NCBI RefSeq assembly: GCF_900114065.1
Contig: NZ_FORS01000015.1
Coordinates: 1 to 47,816, forward strand
Length of the DNA stretch: 47,816 nucleotides
Direction: 5' to 3'
Source of the DNA: Stutzerimonas kunmingensis
Lineage (GTDB): Bacteria > Pseudomonadota > Gammaproteobacteria > Pseudomonadales > Pseudomonadaceae
A model generated the notes under the pieces. That model saw nothing but the letters and a program-made list of their open reading frames with translations. It was not told the DNA's origin and searched no databases. Shown piece by piece: positions 8,095-15,169 of this stretch. The stretch's first letter is position 1. Every line of letters starts with the position of its first letter. The position numbers and the translations under genes were made by a program.

Positions 8095-8492
8095 TCGTGT
8101 GTCCCTCTGCCTGCCAGGAAATGGCGCAACGAGCTGCCAGCCAGGCGCTACTCGCCAAGAGGCCGCGGCAGATGCCCTCTCTAGCGTCCAGTCAGCGCCC
8201 TACGAGACAACGGGAACCGTTGCCGTCCAGCCATCTCCGGTCGAGTCAGTTGATGCATTGGAAGCCGCAGCTAACACCGTAGCGAACCTTGACAGTCAAG
8301 TGGGACTGCCATCTAAAGCCCGCTTTTGGCCGTTTACTACCGGTGCTGACCGGCAGCTATGGGCCGATTTCCGCCCTTGGTGAGCGGCAGTTTAGAGTTG
8401 ATTTACACCTGTCAGGCTTGGCCAGTGGACTGGTCACGTCCGATGCAAGCGACTGGTCAAGTCGAATGCAAATGGGTGGTCAATTACTCTCT
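8095..8492. other. Intergenic region at the presumed left side of the island
   Basis: About 400 nt with no supported gene between the cupin regulator and the convergent unknown gene at 8493-9299. Base composition starts to drop towards its right end. It holds a variant of the dispersed CCGCTTTTGGCC motif near 8319-8335 and the 23-nt-spaced direct repeat at 8428-8471. No copy of the tRNA-Thr 3' end, which would mark the island boundary, was found here. Confidence 0.5.
8428..8471 (+). repeat. Direct repeat, two 21-nt units at 23-nt spacing
   Basis: GACTGGTCACGTCCGATGCA(A) at 8428-8448 and GACTGGTCAAGTCGAATGCA(A) at 8451-8471 match in 18 of 21 positions. A weaker TGGTCAA follows at about 8476-8482. 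The repeats sit just beyond the stop codon of the unknown gene, at the edge of the AT-rich island. Arm-type integrase sites, an old att remnant or protein-binding iterons are all possible. Confidence 0.55.
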
Positions 8493-9299
8493 TTAGCTGA
8501 TATGGCGATGGAAGTATTGAATGTTTTCACTCAGCGCGCGATCTACAGCCACGCAGCGAGCATCCACCCAATCTTGCTCATTATTCGCTGCAGACCAATC
8601 ACGTGTTTGGTCTAGTAGCTTTACAGTCCAAGTCATGTTGAAGCCTTTGAATTTTCCTTGCTGAACTACCTTGCGCAATTCGTCAAAGAAATAAAAAACG
8701 ACTAAACGCCCTACCACGGCATAGCAACCCAAAACAGACAGCGAAGCGTTTTGAGTAATATGGGCAAAGTTATTTTCCACGTCAGCCTTTTTGCTGCATT
8801 CGTGGCCATAGACCTCTTTGATATAGTCGAGTGCAGCAGTGAACACCTCCCACTTAGTCGTATCATCTGTGATGACAGAGCCAACCTGACGGCTCAATGC
8901 CAACGGATCAAAAGTCTTGGCCGGTGCGGTCCGGTGCGCGGGAGGAGCTAAGGTATAAGTAGCTTGCGGCTGGGCTTCTCTAATACGCAGAACATCATTC
9001 GCAGCCTGTCTTGCAGCGCCCTTTGTTTCTGGCGAAAGCCCAGCGCTATGCTCATAAATATCTAGAAAGCGGATCAGAGCCGTGGCGAGGACGACTCTCG
9101 ACTCCGAGTCAGGGTGATTGCGAATCCACTTGATTAGGCTCCGAATCCACGCATCCTCTGCACGAAGACCAGTTCGCCTCATCAACTCCCTAGCAAACAG
9201 AGCTATTTGGCCATTATCGCCCGGATTGAGGCTCGTAGCATCCGCCCATTTTCCTGCTAGCGAAGCCATGCGGTTGCCAGCCATAAACCATCCAATCAC
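8493..9299 (-). CDS. Island-encoded hypothetical protein (268 aa)
   Basis: I do not recognise this protein. It is soluble, with no signal peptide. A helical N-terminal half (IALFARELMRRTGLRAEDAW, SRVVLATALIRFLDIYEHSA) and a Pro/Ala-rich linker near residues 110-130 precede a C-terminal domain containing TTKWEVFTAALDYIKEVYGH and one hydrophobic stretch (LSVLGCYAVVGRLVVFYFF). The GTG start at 9297-9299 is supported by AAGGAG at good spacing. An ATG at 9284 would have none. Codon and base use are clearly more AT-rich than in the chromosomal genes to its left. It is transcribed towards the island edge, divergently from the 310-residue gene. Confidence 0.7.
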   Translation of the reverse strand: MIGWFMAGNRMASLAGKWADATSLNPGDNGQIALFARELMRRTGLRAEDAWIRSLIKWIRNHPDSESRVVLATALIRFLDIYEHSAGLSPETKGAARQAANDVLRIREAQPQATYTLAPPAHRTAPAKTFDPLALSRQVGSVITDDTTKWEVFTAALDYIKEVYGHECSKKADVENNFAHITQNASLSVLGCYAVVGRLVVFYFFDELRKVVQQGKFKGFNMTWTVKLLDQTRDWSAANNEQDWVDARCVAVDRALSENIQYFHRHIS

Positions 9300-9838
9300 T
9301 GCTCACACTCCTTTGCAAACTGGTCATCTCAATTGTTCATCAAACTTGTAGCATACATGGCCTTTTCATCAATCTAGGCAGCAACTGAATAGCCCCTATT
9401 TCTGTAGGCGCCTGATGTCCGCTGTTGGCTGCTTCTGGCCGATAGCAGCCGACCACCAGTGTCTCTTTTCGGCCCAAAGCAGCCCATCGCTTACGACCAG
9501 CTCGTGGTAACCACCCACAACCAGCGTTCCCACATCTCTTTAGCAGGGATACACCGGCCTGGCCATATGCCATTATCAGTAGAGCGCTTACCAGCGGAGG
9601 GTTATGGTGAAGGCTTCCGGAACCAGCTCAGTTGATCTCTGTTTTAAAAGGATCCTGTCCAGGCAGGACAAGGGACTTCAACTCGTTTAAGTTTACTGCC
9701 TGACGAAGCCCTGCCTGACTGTATTTCGCCACACGGTTGCCCGTTGATAACCGCATTCTACACAAAGAATGTTAGTAAAAAGCTTGTCCCGATGTATTAA
9801 CTGAAAGACTTCACTATTGTTCTTGGCAAGGAGGAAAA
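9300..9838. other. Divergent intergenic region in the island
   Basis: About 540 nt between two divergent unknown genes. It contains a perfect six-base stem hairpin GGCTGC...GCAGCC at 9427-9450 built around CTTCTGGCCGAT, a second similar motif near 9467-9490, and the strong Shine-Dalgarno of the 310-residue gene. The short frame at 9340-9573 has no support. Promoters for both flanking genes presumably lie here. Confidence 0.5.
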
Positions 9839-10771
9839 GTGGAACAAACATATTTCATTCGCCATAGCTCCGCGCTTGATGTGGATAAAGAAACATTGGA
9901 AGCGCTGTGGCTGGAGGATCGCGTTGCAATCCACTATCCCCATGATGAAAGCGGAACGTTTGAGCAAGGAGATTCTCAAAGCCTAAACCCCGATGACTAT
10001 GCGGGACATGCGCAATTTGCACTAAAACGCTTGCTGAATTTGGCGCGAGACGGCGGATATATATTCGCCACTTACCGCGGGAGGTCAGGCGGAAAAGTCG
10101 GGTATATCCTCCCAGGATCACCGGTCGAACTTTTCTGGGGACAATGGGGGAGTAAAAATAACCGCAAAGGCCGGGCTGCCGCGCTGAAGTCCCTTCGCAT
10201 GAATCAAGTTCGAAATCTTGCTGCGGAAGAAGCAATTTCTTTGACAGCCGTTCAGCCACGGCAGGGTACTTTTTGCCGGTGGCGCAAAGTCGGTAAGCGC
10301 GTTATTGCACTTGCTAAAGGTGCGCCCCCGAGTGAACTAGGTTGCTTAACCCCCGACCTTCAAGAGGTCATGTGCATGGAGTATCTCCGAACAGCAGAGG
10401 CCGGGGCCCGCGGTCTACCAGTCCTTCGACATACGCTGATGCCAGTCGGGCGAACAATGAAAGATATTGATATTCTGGGAATTTCAGACTCAGGACGAAT
10501 TTTGTCCGCTCAGGTCACCTACAAGAACTTCGATCCCAACGACCGAAAGCTTCGTAAGCTAGATGGATATCGCACGCAGGGGAATGAAACTATATATTTC
10601 TGTCGGTGTGATAAGCATGATGAGGTTAACGGACATATTATCTTTCCGCTGCAACAGGTATTCGAAGATTTCTGTGTGAAATCAGAAGCGGGAAAAGGAT
10701 GGTTTGGGGCTGTTATGGGGGTTAGTCCGGGGGACGACTACACCTCCAAAACGAATGGTTTTTGTCGCTGA
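9839..10771 (+). CDS. Island-encoded hypothetical protein with a possible PD-(D/E)XK-like C-terminal region
   Basis: A 310-residue soluble protein of no family I can name with confidence. The GTG start is firmly placed by AAGGAGG at 9828-9834. The N-terminal half has an alpha/beta stretch (GGYIFATYRGRSGGKVGYIL) ending in VELFWGQWG. The C-terminal half contains a helix with Glu181 (VMCMEYLRTAEAG), then GRTMKDIDILGISDSGRIL and AQVTYK with Asp209/Asp211, Gln225 and Lys229. The order acidic helix, D-x-D hairpin, then a strand with Q...K resembles divergent restriction-type nucleases (Mrr-like, with Gln replacing the acidic residue). That is a motif-level inference. It stands alone with AT-rich codon use, as cargo genes of integrative elements often do. 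Confidence 0.7.
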   Translation: MEQTYFIRHSSALDVDKETLEALWLEDRVAIHYPHDESGTFEQGDSQSLNPDDYAGHAQFALKRLLNLARDGGYIFATYRGRSGGKVGYILPGSPVELFWGQWGSKNNRKGRAAALKSLRMNQVRNLAAEEAISLTAVQPRQGTFCRWRKVGKRVIALAKGAPPSELGCLTPDLQEVMCMEYLRTAEAGARGLPVLRHTLMPVGRTMKDIDILGISDSGRILSAQVTYKNFDPNDRKLRKLDGYRTQGNETIYFCRCDKHDEVNGHIIFPLQQVFEDFCVKSEAGKGWFGAVMGVSPGDDYTSKTNGFCR

Positions 10772-10842
10772 ATTGCGGCAATGCTAAGCATTCTGCTTGA
10801 AACCGCAGAATTACAGCTTAATTAACGTATTCGAGTAGGATG

Positions 10843-10873
10843 CCGGAAAGCGTCGCTACGCTGTACTTTCCGG
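10843..10873 (+). terminator. Hairpin downstream of the 310-residue gene
   Basis: A perfect eight-base stem CCGGAAAG (10843-10850) / CTTTCCGG (10866-10873). The loop can form a further GCGT-ACGC pairing, giving a long two-part stem. It starts 71 nt after the stop codon. There is no T-run, so termination is uncertain. It could also be a palindromic protein-binding or recombination site. Confidence 0.45.
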
Positions 10874-11029
10874 AACCAGTTAATGCGAACGTAAGCCTGC
10901 TCAAATAAGAGAGGGCTGTGAAGCGCGTTTGAGATATGGGCAAGAAGGTTGCAGTCTGTCACGAATATGAGTTTGCAGGGCTAAGTCATCACAGCTCGCG
11001 AACAAGACACCCATTGCGAGCGCGTGCAC

Positions 11030-11356
11030 ATGCTGAAAGAGAATGATACTGTTTCGGTCTTCAAAAACGCTACAGAGTACAAGGGAACCGTCATCGGCGC
11101 AGAAGGAGATGAATTCTGGTTGTTGGTTTCGGAGCTCAATCAAGTGCAGCGAGGGCACGTCTCCAATCTGTATCAACTTTCCGAAGGGAAGAAGTTCCTT
11201 TCTGCGGCCGAATGGATTGCGGATGTGGAAACGCTGTTCGACGAACGAGGGGGATTCAGTTCCGATATATTCGTCGCTTTTCAAAACCCGGAGCCGATAA
11301 TCAAGATTTTGAAGATTTATCGTCTTCTACGCATCCCTAGCATTGGCCCAGCCTAA
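11030..11356 (+). CDS. Island-encoded small hypothetical protein (108 aa)
   Basis: I do not recognise this protein. From the ATG at 11030 it reads MLKENDTVSVFKNATEYKGT. Alternating beta-like strands (NDTVSVF, YKGTVIGA, EFWLLVSEL) in the first 45 residues suggest a small SH3-like barrel. A more helical part follows (FLSAAEWIADVETLFDERGG). There is no signal peptide or membrane segment. The ribosome binding site is weak, and an in-frame GTG at 11024 is an alternative start. Coding is plausible but not certain given the short length. It follows the 310-residue gene by about 260 nt on the same strand. Confidence 0.55.
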   Translation: MLKENDTVSVFKNATEYKGTVIGAEGDEFWLLVSELNQVQRGHVSNLYQLSEGKKFLSAAEWIADVETLFDERGGFSSDIFVAFQNPEPIIKILKIYRLLRIPSIGPA

Positions 11357-11697
11357 CCATCCATCGAGAGGGCCGTGCCCCCTCATGTTGAAGGTTAAGC
11401 TCTGACCGCTTCTGGCCCCAAAGCGGCCTAGTCTACCCCGGACGTTGTGCCAGACTTTGTGATAGCCCTTTTTGCACCATCTGCCCTTCTCGACATAAGC
11501 TTCCAGCGGCTCACCTTTCCAACCCCAGCATTAGGGACAAATGATGAAAGGCCGGACGCGGCTGACTATTTTTTGGAGAGGTTGGGAATGATTGAGATTG
11601 GACGATTCTGAAACCGCATAAACCAGCACCGGCTCAGGGCCGGTGCTAGGTTAATCTATCTATACGACTTTCCGGCCTAGTTCGGACCAAGAAGCAC
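11357..11697. other. Intergenic region between convergent island genes
   Basis: About 340 nt with no gene. It contains the hairpin motif GACCGCTTCTGGCCCCAAAG at 11404-11428, related to the one near 1195, and the hairpin at 11625-11647. Confidence 0.5.
11625..11647 (-). terminator. Hairpin downstream of the DUF3987 gene
   Basis: A perfect eight-base stem AGCACCGG / CCGGTGCT with a seven-base loop (CTCAGGG), 51 nt beyond the stop of the minus-strand DUF3987 gene. No long T-run follows in either direction, so it is only a probable terminator. Confidence 0.5.
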
Positions 11698-13206
11698 TTA
11701 AGATAAGTTTCGCCGCCAGACGTACTTTTTCGAAGGACGCCCGCCTTTCTCGTCAGCTACAACATAGGAAACGACGAGATTGAACATGGTTAAAATTTCT
11801 AGTGCCTCGTTCACTGCTTCGGTGGTATCTAGGCCGCCCCATTTCTTGCCCCTAACCTCTCTCGGTGTGAAGGGCTCCGGAAGCTTTTCCTTACGATCGA
11901 GAATAGTTCGCGCTCCTATCAGCGGTGCATTGATAACCGAACCATAAAGCCGACTTGCATGCGATTTGAGGTATGACGCCCAGTCAATCGCGCGAAGAGT
12001 AGCGTCTGACCTAACTGTTTCGCGGCCACCATCAATCAATTCAAACAATAGAGCTAAACTGGCGATGGTTTGCGGCATTTTCAAGAAGTGCGACTCTAGA
12101 GATGGATGGACCTCGCTAGAACGAATCGATTGCATATGGTCGATATACCAAGTGTTGAAATATTGCTGAGCTTCTTCATCAAAACGAAGTGTACGTCGCG
12201 GAGTTTCGGGCAGCTGGTGAAGATCGTTGATAACCTTTCTCACGCGTTCTTGGGCTTCCTCGTCTGGCTTACGGTCGACGAACTTCCAGTCCCGTTTATC
12301 ATCTGGCCATACAGCGAGCTGCAGTCGCTGTACGAGGCCGTCATCCATTTCTCCACTTACCGCGCCGCGTACTAGGGGAGCAATTCGTGATGGTTGGATA
12401 CACCCTATCAATGAGAGGCAGCATGACTCAATTGCAATCGTGCCCCGTCCGATCCGGTCATATGTGTAAGAATTTGTGCCGTCAAAGCACTCCAGATAGA
12501 ATGCGCGTGCCGAAGCACCATCCTCACTCTGCATTAACGACAGCCATCCACCAAGTTCGTCTCGTTCAAGCATTAGGCCGTTGGGGTTTTCGTTTAACAG
12601 CTCGCCAAGTTTTTCGACAGTTGCGTCGTTGACGATAAAACGGCGGAGAACGGGCGCTGGAATATCCTCAGAAAACTCTGTAAGCGCAGCAATGGCAGCT
12701 TCTTTTTTTCCCTCCGCCATTAACTTTTTTGCTCTGTCCTTAGCGGTCTTGCGCTCTAGCTCCAAGATTTCACTAGTTGCCTTATGTGTCGCCATGGATT
12801 TTCTGTATATTTCTTTCTCGCGATCTTCCAGCTCTTTCAACGGGCGTATTGCTTGCTTAAGTGCCGGTGACTTCATAGTAGAGGGTTTGCCTATAAGGCA
12901 ACCCCACTGGTTCGCTGCTACCTCCCAAGTATCTTCCTGTTTCGGATGAAAAGTTAACTTTCGCCCAACAACAGCACTGATAGAGGTAATCAATGCCACA
13001 GCCACAAAGTCAGGAGGGCACTGAGTGCGGTCTGCAGCATCGCGCACATAATCCCTCAGCATGTTTGGCATCAGTCCGTCGCTCCACGGAATAACGGAGG
13101 CAAAACCGGTAGGGAGCTGCATGGGCGTTTTCGACTGGTCGAGGAAGTCCGCCAAAGCTCTCTGCGGCAACTCGGCTGCAAACGGGGGCAAGTTTGGGCT
13201 GCTCAT
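11698..13206 (-). CDS. DUF3987 (YfjI-like) ATPase/primase-associated protein
   Basis: A 502-residue DUF3987 protein. It has a Walker A-like P-loop GKPSTMKS (about 106-113) after ANQWGCLI, a Lys/Glu-rich coiled insert (about 120-180), and a Walker B-like LMLERDELGGWL (211-222). The segment CFDGTNSYTYDRIGRGTI and the SLIGCIQPSRI block also fit the family. These proteins sit in the replication module of phage satellites and integrative elements and are usually viewed as helicase/primase-like ATPases. Biochemical function is largely unproven. The ATG at 13206 is preceded by AGAGGGA and overlaps the stop of the AlpA-like gene (ATGA), so the two are coupled. The base composition is island-like. Confidence 0.85.
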   Translation of the reverse strand: MSSPNLPPFAAELPQRALADFLDQSKTPMQLPTGFASVIPWSDGLMPNMLRDYVRDAADRTQCPPDFVAVALITSISAVVGRKLTFHPKQEDTWEVAANQWGCLIGKPSTMKSPALKQAIRPLKELEDREKEIYRKSMATHKATSEILELERKTAKDRAKKLMAEGKKEAAIAALTEFSEDIPAPVLRRFIVNDATVEKLGELLNENPNGLMLERDELGGWLSLMQSEDGASARAFYLECFDGTNSYTYDRIGRGTIAIESCCLSLIGCIQPSRIAPLVRGAVSGEMDDGLVQRLQLAVWPDDKRDWKFVDRKPDEEAQERVRKVINDLHQLPETPRRTLRFDEEAQQYFNTWYIDHMQSIRSSEVHPSLESHFLKMPQTIASLALLFELIDGGRETVRSDATLRAIDWASYLKSHASRLYGSVINAPLIGARTILDRKEKLPEPFTPREVRGKKWGGLDTTEAVNEALEILTMFNLVVSYVVADEKGGRPSKKYVWRRNLS

Positions 13207-13424
13207 ACGCAATCCCTCTCGCTCATTTTGCTCTTCAGCCAGTCGGTAACCTCTTCAGCGACAAAGAAGCAACGAGCCTGGCGGCTAGCTCCGAACTTGA
13301 GCGGTTTGGGGAATGCGGGATCGTTTTTGAGAAGCTTGGCAATCCCGGACGGAGACTTGCCAAGCATCTCGCACAGTTTAGCCTGCGGGATCAGAAACTT
13401 GCCTAGGGAGGGGTTGGGATGCAT
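13203..13424 (-). CDS. AlpA-like / excisionase-type regulator
   Basis: A 73-residue winged-helix-type DNA-binding protein. A recognition segment (LCEMLGKSPSGIAKLLKNDP) is followed by AFPKPLKFG and FFVAEEVTDWLKSKMSE, the layout of AlpA/excisionase-like regulators (P4 Vis type). These proteins control integrase expression and excision. The start ATGCATCCC follows AAGGAG. It lies between the integrase and the DUF3987 gene on the same strand and overlaps the latter by four bases. Confidence 0.82.
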   Translation of the reverse strand: MHPNPSLGKFLIPQAKLCEMLGKSPSGIAKLLKNDPAFPKPLKFGASRQARCFFVAEEVTDWLKSKMSERDCV

Positions 13425-13549
13425 ATGAGTGCGTCTCCTTGTGGTTGACGCTCTCTATTCTCTGCACCGGCAAGCAGCACCTGGCTTCCCTAATTGCAAA
13501 AAAAATGTAGTTTGACCGCTTGCCCCGGCCGGCCTGCCAGCAGCAATTG

Positions 13550-14863
13550 TTACGCTTGATTTAGCTTCGCTATTTTTTTAGACGCCAGTTCAGGGTGTGC
13601 AAACTCATACGGGGTGATGAAGCCAGTCCGGCAGTTATCGAGATAATCGGCCCACCACTGCAACATAAGCCGCCTTTCGGGGAGGTGTTCGGCTTTATGT
13701 GTATAAGCCGCGCGCACGTTGTTCCGTTCTTGATGGCTCATTTGGCGTTCAACCGCGTCTCTACTCCATAGGCCGGACTCAACGAGCGCAGAGCACGCCA
13801 TTGCCCGAAATCCGTGGCCGCATACCTCTGTCTTAGTGTCGTAACCCATACGTCTCAGAGCTGCGTTTACAGTGTTTTCGCTCATTGGTTTCCAAAAGTT
13901 GTGTGTGCCGGCGAACACTAGATCGAATCGGCCGGTCAGGTGGCGCGCTTGTTCGACTAGCGCTAAGGCCTGCCGACTTAGCGGCACCAAGTGTGGCGTT
14001 TCCATTTTCATTCCCCGGAACGAATAGCGAACGCCCTCGATCGCTTCGCGTTTACTGGGGATTGTCCAAAGCGCGCGTTCAAAGTCGATTTCTTCCCAGC
14101 GCGCGAAGCGCAGCTCACTGGACCGCGTGAAAACCAGCAGCGAAAGCTCAACAGCAATGCGGGTGAGGGGATGCCCGTGATAAGCGTCAACCCTATGTAG
14201 CAGTTCAGGTGAACGCTCTAATGGCAAAGCTGGGCGGTGTTCCACACGGCGTGTTGCGGTAGCCCCGCGTAGATCGATGGCGGGGTTGCTATCGATATGG
14301 CCTTGTTGAACGGCGAAGCGCATGATTTTGGCAATGTACTGGCCCATACGGTTCGCCGTGTCCAAAGTACCGCGCTTCTCAAGCTTCTTTAGAGGACCGA
14401 GTAGGTCGCGCGTTTTGAGCTCAGCAATAGGCCGAGCCCCCAGCTCAAAAAAGATGTGCGCTTCTAAGCGGCGCAGCACGCTTTCTGCGTGGTGTTGCTT
14501 CCACTTACCAGCGCTAGCTGCATGCCATTCGCGCGCAATGGCTTCAAACGTATGTCTGCGAGCATGCTCAGCGTTTTGCTTTACCTGCCGTGTGTTTTCA
14601 ACCGGATCGATGCCCTTCGCCAACAGCTCCAAGGCTTCCGCTCGGCGAGTTCGGGCCATTTTGAGGCCAACAGCAGGGTAGTTTCCGAACGTAGCTAAAC
14701 CGGCTCTGCCATCTGGCCGGGCGTACTTCATGCGCCAGACCCTTGTGCCACTTCTCTTGACCAAGAGGTGCAGACCCTGTCCGTCGAACAAAGTGAAGTC
14801 TTTCTCTCGGGGCTTGGCAGCGTCGCATTTTGCGTCTGTCAGGGGGACTACTAAGCGGGGCAT
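13550..14863 (-). CDS. P4-type site-specific tyrosine integrase
   Basis: A 437-residue tyrosine recombinase from the ATG at 14861-14863 (MPRLVVPLTDAKCDAAKPRE). The frame is open further upstream, but that extension has no family-like sequence. It has the N-terminal DUF4102 arm-binding domain (about 1-90), a SAM-like core-binding domain, and the C-terminal catalytic domain. The catalytic set is intact: Arg247 in FTRSSEL, His350-x-x-Arg353 in HGFR, His377 in MSHQ, and nucleophile Tyr387 in AAYTH. Its gene lies 160 nt from the 3' end of tRNA-Thr(TGT), the usual position for an integrase that inserts into tRNA 3' ends. It catalyses integration and excision of the element. Confidence 0.95.
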   Translation of the reverse strand: MPRLVVPLTDAKCDAAKPREKDFTLFDGQGLHLLVKRSGTRVWRMKYARPDGRAGLATFGNYPAVGLKMARTRRAEALELLAKGIDPVENTRQVKQNAEHARRHTFEAIAREWHAASAGKWKQHHAESVLRRLEAHIFFELGARPIAELKTRDLLGPLKKLEKRGTLDTANRMGQYIAKIMRFAVQQGHIDSNPAIDLRGATATRRVEHRPALPLERSPELLHRVDAYHGHPLTRIAVELSLLVFTRSSELRFARWEEIDFERALWTIPSKREAIEGVRYSFRGMKMETPHLVPLSRQALALVEQARHLTGRFDLVFAGTHNFWKPMSENTVNAALRRMGYDTKTEVCGHGFRAMACSALVESGLWSRDAVERQMSHQERNNVRAAYTHKAEHLPERRLMLQWWADYLDNCRTGFITPYEFAHPELASKKIAKLNQA

Positions 14864-14956
14864 AGGTATACGAAAATCCGTCGAACTGAGATATACCGTC
14901 ACGTATACCCAATCTCGCGGAACATACAAATGCACTCAGATGCATCCAGAAACGAC

Positions 14957-14980
14957 AAACCCCGCACGGGGCGGGGTTTG
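14957..14980 (-). terminator. Rho-independent terminator after tRNA-Thr
   Basis: The minus strand reads AAACCCCGC, loop CCCGT, GCGGGGTTT and then TCG and a TTT run. This is a GC-rich stem starting about 44 nt beyond the tRNA 3' end. It would end the tRNA transcript before the integrase gene. Confidence 0.75.
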
Positions 14981-15023
14981 ATGTTGCTTTCGGACCATGA
15001 GGAGTCATGGGAAAGCATTTGTA

Positions 15024-15099
<76 letters not shown>

Positions 15100-15169
15100 A
15101 TTTGAGGGTCGCCATTATATCCATTGCGCGCGGCGAGTAAACCGTTTGGTTACGGTGACTTGCAGTGGC

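Larger units (their letters stand above)
8400..15023. mobile_element. Integrative island next to tRNA-Thr, left boundary uncertain
   Basis: An AT-richer segment carries an integrase, an AlpA-like regulator, a DUF3987 ATPase and three unrecognised genes, abutting an intact tRNA-Thr. The right boundary is the tRNA 3' end. The left boundary is set only by the change in composition and by the end of the chromosomal-looking cupin regulator. I found no second copy of the tRNA 3' end, so the element may be decayed. Alternatively it may extend further left and include the ABC/M20/DUF1989 operon. Confidence 0.7.

Noticed and set aside
8095..8492. Search for a second copy of the tRNA-Thr 3' end as the left attachment site
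   Set aside because: No match to the tRNA 3' segment (TGGTGCCGGCACCAGG on the plus strand) was seen here or elsewhere in 1-14900, so no att site is annotated.
9340..9573. A 77-codon minus-strand frame between the two divergent island genes
   Set aside because: It overlaps the dispersed hairpin motif, has no family resemblance and an unremarkable start, so it is probably intergenic.
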